In this document: positions 48,701 to 61,000 of the stretch, in pieces
Layout: every line of letters starts with the position of its first letter
Numbering within the stretch: the first letter of the stretch is position 1
Assembly: GCF_000237925.1 (NCBI RefSeq)
Contig: NW_017386041.1
Location: 496,001-560,000, forward strand
Length of the DNA: 64,000 nt
Source of the DNA: Schistosoma mansoni
Lineage: Eukaryota; Platyhelminthes; Trematoda; Strigeidida; Schistosomatidae
Direction: 5' to 3'
Made by a program: the position numbers and the translations under genes
The notes under the pieces: model-generated
Databases searched by the model: none
What the model was told of the DNA's origin: nothing
Seen by the model: the letters and a program-made list of their open reading frames with translations, nothing else

Positions 48701-49016
48701 TCAGTGACTCGTTGTAGATCCAATCTTTAACAGCCAGACTAACATCACGAAGGCGCCAAAGGTGACCCAGATTGGCATAAGCCGCTCTGACTTTCATTAT
48801 ACGTGCATCGATTGATCTCATCACCCAAGCCACCATCAGCACTTATGCAGCTACCCAGATACACGAACTTCTCTTGATCGCTTTACTTTATTCATTAGAC
48901 TTTGTCAGTTTGTAAGTTTTTTTCTCACAATATTTTCTTGTCACTATTGTCTTACATGCAGCTTAGATACCCCATCACGCTTATCGTCTTAATGCCATCC
49001 TAGATATCTTTTCTAA

Positions 49017-49074
<58 letters not shown>

Positions 49075-52000
49075 TTACGCTGGATTAAGCACTGATGTAT
49101 TTTCTCGATTTATTTTCAGGATGTTGATGGATACAAAAATACGAAAAAAGAGACACATGGTGGTAGCAGTGGGAGTACTGGTTCAAGAAATAGAGCCGGA
49201 CGAGGTCGTCCACCACAACATACAAATCATTCTACTATCGATAACCACAATGTTGGATCTCATGGGCGAAGTCGTGGTGGTAATAACTGTTCTCGAAATA
49301 GCGTTGAACCCCATAATGTTCACGTTCTATCGGGTAAGTACAAGTCGAAAATTCATTTGTACCATATTTTTTTAAAAGTCTTTTTAAAAATTTCATACTC
49401 GTTTGGATATGTTAATATTTATTTTGATTTAAATTACTTTCGCTTTTGAGTTGGAGGCAGCAGCTGCATCTGGTAACTGCTGGAAGCTCTTCGAACTCAT
49501 CCGAGCCACTGGCAGCAAGAAGTTTGGTGTGAGTGAAACAATTTGTGAGGATGATGGGGTACCGATCACTAACATCCATCGACGTCTTGGATGATGGGCG
49601 GAATTCTTTGAAGGGCCGTTCAACATCGATCAGATTGTCCAGTCCTCCGTGGCCGGTGATGACTGTCCTACCAAATGAGGCGGAAGTCCGCAAGGAACTC
49701 CAACTCTTGAAACGCTACAAGTCACCGGGCTCAGGTGACTTACAAAGGTCTGAGGGCTAGGGAGTGTTCCAACGTCATGGAATAAGTCAATAGTTGTCCC
49801 TATCTTTAAAAAGGGTTCACGTCGTTCCTGTAACAACTATCGGGGGATAAGTGTACTTCCGATGGCATCCAAACTATTGACTTCTGTCATACTTCGTAGG
49901 TTGTTCGAAACCCGAGAAAGATTGACTCGCGAGGAGCAGGATGGTTTTCGTTCTGGTCGCGGATGCATAGGTCATATCTTCACCCTCCACCAAATGTTAG
50001 AACACCGTCATACTTATCGCAGGCCAACAATCGTAGTGTTTCTTGATATCAGGACTGCCTTCGATTCGTTGGAAAGGACTGTTCTCTGGGATTGTCTATT
50101 GAAGAAGGGTGTGTCTGAAAAGCTTATCAATATCTTAAAGGTCCTATATACAAACACCTCAGGCGGAGTGAGGGCATACAACCACTTCTCTCCCTTGTTC
50201 CATTCAAGCAGTGGGGTTAGGCAGGGTTGCCCAATCTCACCATTCCTCTCCAACTTTGCCATCGATGATATTCTGGAAACAGTTCTGATGGATGTATGTG
50301 ATGGCGGCGTGGATCTGTTGTCTGGAGAAAGACTTCTCGACCTTGAGTATGCGGATGATATTGTCTTACTGTGTGATAATGCCCAAACCATACAATCCTC
50401 ACTTAATCAGTTTCCATATGTACGGCATGTGCTTTGCACCTTCAAAGTGCAAAGTACTCCTACAAGACTGGCAGGATTCTAATCCTATACCCACCCTGGG
50501 TGGTGAGCAGTTTGAGGTAGTCGAGAAGTTCGTGTATCTGGGTAGCTGCATAAGTGCTGATGGTGGCTTGGGTGATGAGATCAATCGATGCACGTATAAT
50601 GAAAGTCAGAGCGGCTTATGCCAATCTGGGTCACCTTTGGCGCCTTCGTGATGTTAGTCTGGCTGTTAAAGATTGGATCTACAACGAGTCACTGAACGCA
50701 GTTTTGCTCTATGTCTGTGAGACCTGGCCTCTCCGAGTTTGAGGATGTTAGACGACTCTCTGTGTTCGATTATCGTTGTCTCCAAAGGACTGCTGACATC
50801 CAGTGGCAACACCATGTTAATAAAGCAGAGGTTCGGCGTCGTGTGTTCGGGCGCAGAGACGATAATTCAATTGGTGTCGCTCACTATCTTGAAACATCGA
50901 CTTTGGTAGCTTGGACATGTTCTACGAATGTCGTCCCAGAGAATTCCACTTTGTGCATTATTTGCGGACTCTGGGACTGGTTAGAAAAAGTGGAGAGGTG
51001 GTCAGTGTATGGCATGGTGTCGTGGTATGAAAGAAAACTGCAAAGACTGGCTTCTGTTTTTCCCTTCCGACTCCCTGGCTGGGGTCTAAGAGATGGTGCA
51101 ACACAGTGGCTAGACACGTTACCAGATATGGCTCAGAATAGAAGCCAGTGGCGATCCTGCTGTGACCTTCTCTTACTTTCTTCATAAAGAGTCCTTATAA
51201 CTTCCTTAACTGAAAGAGTTCTGGTTGTACATTTCCGTTCCCCCCACTATTATTCTTTTTATTACACTAACATGCACTAATCTGTGGTTGTTCTTATTGT
51301 TTTTTTCGTATATGCACCTTACCCTCTTCTTTCTCTTCCTATTCTCATTGTTTTGTGTGGCGCATATATATCTGATGCCTCCCTGTACCAATGTTAATGT
51401 TTTTAAATAAATAAATAAAATAAATACTTTCACAACACTTTGGGATGAGATTGTATTGTAATCAAGAGTAGTTTGTCTTTCCTTAAGTAGTGTTTGTTAC
51501 TCATCAAATGAGAACGCATGAATAAATTTGGTTTTGATCTAATGGTATCTTTCCAAGGAATTCACTCTATAAACATATGAAAATATTGCTAACGATGTTG
51601 CTTTTGAAATTTATCCATATATAAAATAATCTTATGATTGCGTTTACCCTCTCAATGAGTCAGCATAAACTACTTTATTAATGTGAAAGTTTGATTTTAC
51701 GAACAAAATATTTTACTTGGGAGTGGATATATGTGATTTATTAAAAGGTTTCTTAACACTGATAAATTACACTTTAGCTTGATTTGAACAGACAAATACC
51801 AAGACCACTAGTAGAAGCAAACAGATATTCGTTCTTCTCATATGCTTAATTTCTCCCGTTGATGCTATTTTTGTAAATTGTAATAAGTGGTTTCTATTCT
51901 TTTGTATTTGTAAGAGTATATCTGCTAGGCTTGATAAAAGGGTAGATAACTACATGGTAGAGGTTTGCCTTGTTTATGTGGTCATTCAAGCATCGCCTGT

Positions 52001-55000
52001 TATGTATCTGATTTGAAGTTGTGTGTTCTCCTTAATAACGAGTAACAAAACAAATGTCTGTGTACAATTAAACGTATATCGAACATGGCTCGAAATCGAT
52101 CACAATACTCTCACCATCACTGATACTACTGTCGTTCCACCTACTTTATTGTTCATTCTTCTATGCTGATATGGTGTGACGACTTGGGCCTACACACTAG
52201 TGTGTCAGGTTTGGCGTTGATTATGATTGACTGTTTTCTCATGAGCTATATTAATTCCATGAAACACATTTTTATCATCTATTTTGATGTTATTGGAAAC
52301 ATGGTTTATTACATATTGCTTAGGTTACTTATCAGTAGTGTAATTCTAACAGGCTAAAAAGTCTTTCAGTCTTTGTTATTGTCATCGATTTGTTCTTGAG
52401 TGCAGGCTACATCGAAATTTTTTCTCCCTTGAATCTAGATGTCAAGGTATCTGAACATGAAACTTTAGTTCCTACGATCGAAAAAGAATCACGGTTTGAA
52501 GATAATGTAACAAGTGAACCTGGAGTCCATGTAAGTGATATTTGTATAGCTTTCTTACTTTTTCCAGGGGAAAACTTCTCAATAGTTTTATTAAATAACT
52601 CAGTAGATTTTCCATTTGTAGGTGGGCATGTTATGCTTTAACACATTTCTTTATGTTCTGTAGGACAGGATAGTAACGTGAACTTAGTAGTTAATAATTT
52701 CTGATGTTCAATGTTTACGATTGCCATGCTGTTGGAAAATATGTTACTGCCCAAATTTCTACCTGGAGATGAACAAAATATCATTAAGAAATATTGTTCC
52801 AACTCTTACGGGCTTTTCGTTCTTTTAAACAGGTAAACGTTTCTTCTAATACTAATTCTCAGTGTGCAGAATCTGTGACTGAATCAAATAAGCTGGCTCA
52901 GCCTCGAACACATCCAGTAGTGGTTTCCAGTTCTTCAACACGCATCAAGGATTTGATTCACTTTGCTATTGAAAAAAATCTTACCAAGGTATTATTTTGG
53001 GTATATTAAATAGTAGTAGTGCATAAAACTATTGTTACAATAAGCGATTTCTAAACAAAATATTCATCTTCACAATTTTAGTTGTCGCATTTCGTCTGGT
53101 AGACAAGCCTTTATTATGATGTAGATGTTTCTCGTAAATTTCCAAAAGTTCTAATGTGAGGTCACCAGCCGTCAAAAGTCTGCAAAAGATATTCTACTTC
53201 ATCTGAGCTAGAGAATTCAATATGTCACATTTCTCAATAACTGTCGGTTATTTAATTCATATGCTCATTGAAGGAGTTTATACGCACTCATTTTCCTGAA
53301 TAGTTTGGTTGGAAAAAATGGTTCCACTGATTTAGTTGAAAATCAAATGTAATTCGTTTACTAGATACATATTTAACTGGCTTAATGAATTCCGACTAGT
53401 GATATTATCCAACTGCGAAAACTGTCGTAAGTGGTATGAGTTCGAATATGAGGCTTAATAGTTATAAGCTGAGTGTTACATTGACTAAGCCACTGTTTCA
53501 CAGTGGCATTTATAGTAGTAGTACATTTATAATTTTTGAGTAAAGTGTTAATCGCTAATCGAAAGAAACGTTGACTGAAAACATTTATGTAGACTAGTTG
53601 TTTTCAAACAAACTGTTGGTAAATAGCTTAAATATAAGAACACAGATATTTATAGACTAATCCATTCGATTTACAACAAAGTGATAATGACTTATCCAAC
53701 AGAAAAAGTTTTTCATCGCGAAACTGAATACTTAGACATCATACGACACATCTCAATCGACTTATGATCAAACCTGTTAAGAGTAAACTGTAATATCTTA
53801 GTTAACTGGACTTTTTAGCTACGAATTGTAAAACGAGTATCTTACTCTTTTCTTTGGAAAGAAAGGGCGTATTTACGTTAATATACCAATATAATCTCTT
53901 ATTAGTCACGATGTCTGACGGAAACTGGACAGGGATTCAGAAAGCTCGATTGACTTTTGTCAACTTTCCTCACTGGTTATGTAGTTGACATATCTGTCTG
54001 TCAACCGAAGGACTAGTTTACTGCACAGGAAATCGCTCTGTTCTACTGTATTGTTGTCAGGTATGATCATTAAAAATAATGATCACGCGTAAGTTACTGT
54101 TATTCGACCATAAGTGTCTCTAAACCATTCGTTTATTTTGGAGCCACCAAATGAGCAATGTTCAGGTCAAACATAGGGTACTAGGTAAGAATGACAAGTC
54201 AACTAAAGAAGTAGTGAGTCTCCACCAACTGAGGTTTCTGGGACATGTGACTTTATCCTCAACAACCATCTACTTCTATGGATGATGTCTGGTATAGAAT
54301 GAGGTTGGAAGAAAACTAGGGTTTACCAAACCAAAATATAAGATCAATTCATGAAGGAATTGACTGTTGGACTTAGCCATGCGAGTAGGTGCAGATTTTC
54401 TGCTCGAGGTTCACGTGACTATTGTAACCAATGGATACAGCTCAGACTCGCTTGCAATGGCGCAAATGCATTCATTCGTTTTTCCTTAAAACTTGAATCC
54501 CAAAGTCCCCTATATAGTTACAGTGTTTACTACTCTGGGAAATGTCTTGTTAGTGTTATGTGGTTGTGTTAATATGATGTATCAATTTGGGCTGTTGCAC
54601 ATAAGTATTGTTATATCTTGTATATGAATTACTGACTAGAAATATTAATAAACACTGTGCCACAGAGATTGTGCAGATTATGCTAGTTAGTTTCGTAGAA
54701 ACCCGATGGTTTTATTCAGATCATGCGTATGTTAATTTAACTTTTAAATTTTATATTATTGAGCATTATTAAACATTTTCATCTTATTGTGCGGGATTAT
54801 ACTTCCATGATAACTGTTTATTACCCAGTGATGAATCAGGTGTTTTTCCTTACAAATTACGAAGGACTTGTATTTTAGATTCGAAATACTTTTTTTGAAT
54901 GGCATGTATTTGTCTTCTTAAATTAAGCCATTTACGGAAAGTTGGTTAACTTTCGGTTAGTCTTTTTTACCGTTAACTGATATATAAGCTGAGAGATCGA

Positions 55001-58000
55001 TAGAAATATCCTACCGATATGCTTTCTAAAATCTGAAACTATTTTGTTATGTAAGTGTTATTTTAGTTACTTTACTATGATTGTATTGTTTTATTACTGT
55101 ATTATTACATCAGCCTCCATCAAGTGATAATCAAGTAAACACAACTGAAACTTTGCCTTCCCGTATTTCTTCACTAGGTAAGATATTTTTAGTTAAGGAT
55201 TTTCATTTGGCACTTTTCTGTACTGTTACGTAACGTATGCTCTGCAGTTTGTTTTTTTAACGAAAATGTGATTAAAATGGATTTTATTAGAGGACTTTAT
55301 CTAAGACGATATAATTAGATAATAAGTATAAATTGATAACTTGTAAAAGGTAGACATAAAGCACATTAACATTTTATTAATAGTTACAACCCAGATACTT
55401 TGAGTAATATGGCATTAAATGTGTTATTGATATCAGGGTTGCTCCTTAGATTGTTGTGCATTCGCATATCTTCCACTGAAAATGTTGTTTATTCTTTCAA
55501 GTAACCTATCTAGCATATTCATCACTCTATTTTGATTTCACTAGATTTCTGCCCAGTTTTATCGCTTAACATTTTTCGTAATCGAACAACACACATTTTC
55601 AAAAATAGATTGCTAATTATTATACATTTAAATAGGTTTTTACAAGGTTAGAATTTCTTCGATTAACTAGGGTCACTATTAATAACATGTTTTATATATA
55701 TATTTTCTATGTAACTCATCAAGTGGTTTTATCAAATTGACTCGGTTTCATGTATTTCTATGTTTTATTATTCATTTTTCAGATGTAAAGAAATTATAAG
55801 TAAACCTCATAGTTCTAACAATAACACGACGTTTTAGTTTGTGAAGTAAATGATCTGATATAATTATTATTTCAGAAAGTGCTGTTAACTTCGCACATTT
55901 AAGTTTTCCATAGATGTATCTGCTCATCAGCAAACACCTAACGCTTGAAACACTCGAGTACCAATCATTAGGTAGCAATTCCAAATCTATTTAAGTTACT
56001 GAGTAGTATCACTAGTCCTTATAAAAAAATATGGCTTAAAACCGAATACATGAATATGTACTTGCTTGCTGAATTACATTTATTAAAGGTAACTCTATAA
56101 ACTTTTAATAAGTTTAGTTTGTGTTTCTTGTTGGTGTTGATAATGCATAAAATTATCCAAGCTTAGTTATAATTTTAGATAATAAACATTTTCGTATTGA
56201 TAAACGATATCCATAATTTATAGGTCCTAGTTTCTCTCAATCTACTTCAACTAATATGGCAAATGTAATTAAGCATAATAAGAACCCTTCAACTTCAATT
56301 TCAACTGTGACCCCAAGTTGTATCGTCTCTAGTCATATGATTACAGATAACTCAGATACATCAATTGTTTTTCCATCGACAACAGCAGCTGAAATTTACG
56401 CAGCTGCTGCACGCTTTGCAGCTGTTAGCGCCAGCGTTTGCGGAATGGTGAGTAGTATGGTTGTAACTATATTTTTATATAACCATTAAATCGTTTAATT
56501 GTAATTTATGTCTATCCTGTAAAAGTTATCTACTTGGTATTTCACTTGTGTACGTTTATATTGTATTGTAGTCAATAACACTGTTATGTGTGGTATTCAA
56601 ATAACTGCTAATTCATTTCTCCATCAAACCTAGTCGTATTTTTTTAAAAATGTTTCTTTGTTTGCGTTTATAGCTGGCTTAGTTTAGATTACTTTCTTTG
56701 AAAGAATAAATATAGAAAAAATTCAATAAAATATTAGACGTTTGATGACAATCATTAGATTCCTATCCTATAACTTCAAGTTATTTCCCAGGTTGCTATT
56801 ACGTTATATTTTTCCGCATTACTGTTACGAAAACCGTTAAATTTCCTAACTGTTAGTGTATTTCTTCCACTTATCTTACTGAAAATCTTGCTCATTCACG
56901 AATTGAATTTAACGACAGAATAATTTGAAATGTTTTCAGAATACTGATCCTTCAGTAACGTCGGTTTCGTCCATAGTTGATTCTTCCGGAAGTCACAAAC
57001 TGGATGTTAATAAGTCATTTCTATCTACTGCTTCCTTGTCAAGCAACCTACATTCAAAATCAGAACTGTCTGATTTTGCTAGCGTTGATGCAGCAAAAAA
57101 GTGGATGTCTTCATTTGTTCCATCATGTGGTTCCTTAAGTCTTTCTCATCAAACTTCTGATAGTCGTCTGATGGATCCATCTGCTTCTAGTAAAGCAATT
57201 CTCATAGGAGATTTTCTAACTGCGCAACAACTTGGTCGTGCCGATTCATCTAATTGGAATAACAATCACTCAAATTCACGCCAAGGTAATGTTTTTTTAT
57301 TTAATCAGGTCTATATGGCTTTCAATTAATCTTGTGTTTTTATGTAAGCTGTCATTCTGGATGTATATTGGAGTAGTTTATTATTTGTTTACTTTGGGAA
57401 TATGTGGGTGTCGAAAACATAAACAGTTGTTTAAACTTAATTTTCATGACCTAATCAACACAATGCACATACTCAAAGGACAGAAAACCAATAGACTTAT
57501 TGTTCTAGAACGCAGTTACCGTGTTTTCTGTATATCATTACTAACATAGATAATTGAATAAGTGCCTCTGGTGATGTTTCTCATTATCTATTTATTGAGG
57601 TTTTCATTCAAAATGCTTAATTATTCATAATATCGTTTGAAAAGAAAGAAAAGTTTTCAGCCGTGAAGATTTCACTTCTTTTTAAGATAGGTTTTCTTTG
57701 ATCGAACATTGTAACTTCTTTATATAGCGCCTATCTTAGACAGCAGTCATCTTTGAAGTCCTTAGAGAATATATATGCGTTACAATCATTCGTTTGTAAA
57801 TCCCTTTGGTACATTGTTTGGGTATTTCAGAACTACCGAATAAACGATGCAGAGGTTAGACTCAAAGTATTAGATGAAATTGGCAATCGGTTTATAGTGT
57901 AGTAAGTCTTCAACTGCTATGGTTTTGGACATGTGTTACATATGGCTAACTACCACCTACCTCAGCGCATAGTATTAACTGGTATAGAAATAGCCTGATA

Positions 58001-61000
58001 GACAGTTAAGGGTGGTCAAATCAAAGCTTGGTACGAATTCATGATGTCACTGACTTTTTGGTGATGTATCTCAAAATCGACTGCAGCGCCGCAGATGCAC
58101 TTACTCTTTATCATTCCTTATATCTTGAGTTTCAAAATTATCCTGAACTTTTTGTTTTCATCAACTTGTTCTTTCTTGAATTGTATCATCTATATTTATC
58201 TTTTCAGCTGCTATTGATACTACTGATGATTCTACTACATTGAGATTTGTCTTAGTAGTTTTGTCTCGCTGTGTCGATCTGTTATGGCAGCTTGAATTGA
58301 TGCGCATATGCTAGATTCTACGTTGCAAATGACTTGCTGGCTTGAATTAAGATAGACAAACTAAGGTTTGGATCAGTGACTTATATGGTCAAAATTAAAT
58401 TCCTAACGCTAACTTAGTTGTTTAATTCCAACTTCCTGTACTTCATCTAAACATTAACAGAAAAGAAATAAAAACTATTTAATTAATACTAGGTCTAAAA
58501 TATTGAACGTCTCGATAAATTATCAACCATCAAATGAATATAAGTGATGGATTTATTTTGGGTTTTCAAGTTTTTATTAAGGGAATTCTAGTAAAATATT
58601 CGATTAGTCCCTCAGTTTGGAATTAGTTTAGTTCCTACAAAGTTTCAATAAGCATGCTAGGATCCTTATAAAGATAAAACAAAATAGCCAATGAACATAG
58701 GAGACCTTTGATTGTTTTCATTTATATTTTAGGATCCTTTTTGATTAAAGACTCTTTGCTGTGTTGTTTTTTTTTGAAAAAAGTTTAGTTCTTCGCTTAG
58801 ATATATTTTTATCATATTTCTTTCATACAGCTGATTACACTGGATCCTGTCAAGTTTCTAGATCTGTTGATCCATCTACCTTACCTGTCTGTGTTAGCCA
58901 TAGTTCTAAAGCTTATGGAAATTTCGATTGTCATCCAGTACCGGATTTTCGAACATCATCAGATGTTTCTGGTAAGTATATATTTCCTCGTATTAGAAAC
59001 AAAGTTTTCTGAACTAAGTGAAAAATATTCTTTTCAATAAATTCTCATCAGATTCTACAATTATAAATCAAATTAATGTTCCAAGGGAATGGCCAAGTTT
59101 AGCACAAATACGTCTTTTGGGAATTACAAGGTATGAATTCATGGTTGTTAGTAAAATAAAACAAAATTCCTAACGTTGAAACTTCTAGTATGTAATGTTA
59201 TTTTACAATTCTAAAATCTAATAATCAAGATAAATACAAACAGCATAAGGTGAGCGAAGTAACAAAGTAAATACAAATTATATCAAATGTTTAATAGATT
59301 ACGGAATGTATAGAATGATGATATGGATTAAAGAAATAGTTGAGTGAGATTATTGCTGACTAATTATGTGGTAGATGACTACAAACAATGGATTCATGCT
59401 TTCTATATGACCCGTTTGAACCAACTGGGCTAAGATACAACTGTTGACCGTTCTAACTACGCCTTCACTTAGTCACTTTGGAAGGTGTTCGCAACACGGA
59501 TATCTGAATTCTTAAACTCTCGTTTGATAAAAACATGAAGAGGTGGCTGATCTAGTTGTTGCTCACCGAAGTTACTTGAATACTGTTCTAAGACATTTCC
59601 AACTTCAAAGTAGTTATAATCTTGTTAAAAGTCACTGCATGGATTAAATTTCTTTTCTCCGTATAGTAAGAGTTTCAGTACAAACGTTCACTTTGTGTAC
59701 GATCTCATTACAAATTAACCTTATTTTATTTTTCTGACAAATTTTACTGGCTTTTATTTTTTTCCTTTTTTAATAGAAAAGTGTTTGGGAAGTGATATCC
59801 TTGCTGAACATGCTATAAGGTTGGCTATACATGCTAAAGCTGCCGCAGCAGCTGCTGCTGCCTCATCATCGGTTAGTCAGTTTGATGGTCGTAGTTCACC
59901 TGTTTCAGAAAACAATTCCATTGGTCCAGAACGCTGTGTATATTCACCTCTGTCTCCAAGTCCTGTTAAAGTAAGCTATTCCTTTTGTTTATAGCTATCC
60001 CCAAGTGTATTGTTTCATAGCAATATTTTCTAGTCAATCGATAGATATCTCTTTAAATTGGCGTAAAATCTCAAAAATATGTCTAGTTTTGTATCACTTT
60101 TTTCTTTTTAGACTGATAGTTTGTTGCCACCTGCGAACCATTCCACTCCTCCTTTCCAACCTAATTCACTTTTGGGAGTACCAGTTTCTAGAAATGATGC
60201 CAATTACCAATCAACATCTTCATTTTCTCGCCAGCTAGATAATAGTCTTACTTCTATATGTTTCAAACCAGAAAATGATCCTAACCTGTCTATAAATTCA
60301 GATCAGGTGGCATCATTTATTGCAAACGCTAATAAATTATATCTAGAAGAACTTGGGTCATATACTCCACGTGATCGGTCTGATTCTACGCGAACACTAA
60401 CTAGTAGCGAATCTTCTCAGTTTTATGGTGTTTTACAACAGTTACGGCAAAAAAAGGAGGAAAGTAGTTCTCTCCACCTTCCAAGTACTTGTGATGTGTC
60501 TATTACTAATATCAACATTCCAAACCTGAATTTTAGAGATCATCAGTCGGAATATACAGGTATGTGTCTACCACGTCCATATTCATCTGAAGGTGCCGGG
60601 AATCATACATTGGGATCATTCATGAAAAGTGAATTATCAAGAGGAACTCCATCACAATGTTTAGTAAGTAAGATTCTTTTCATAATAATGTTATCTCTTC
60701 ATTCACTAAATATCAAAATATTTACAGTCATTTTTACTTGGTAATTACTGATGCTTTTTGTGACTTATGAATTAGTTGTGTGTTTATAACCTTGCTAAAT
60801 TAATCTAATTTTAACAGACAATACAATAGTTTTTAGCTTCAAAAGTAATATAACTTTCAAAAGATTCGAGATCACAGATACTATGTGTCCATTCTAATTT
60901 ACTTGGGAAAAAGGTTATTACGTTATATTATATAAAGTTCTTAAAGCCAAATTTTTGTGAGGTTTTAATATGTATTGACTAGCAACTTCTCTAATGTAAA

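Noticed and set aside
45741-49071. The two (AT)n tracts as regulatory elements
   Set aside because: They are plain microsatellites in introns; nothing shows a function.
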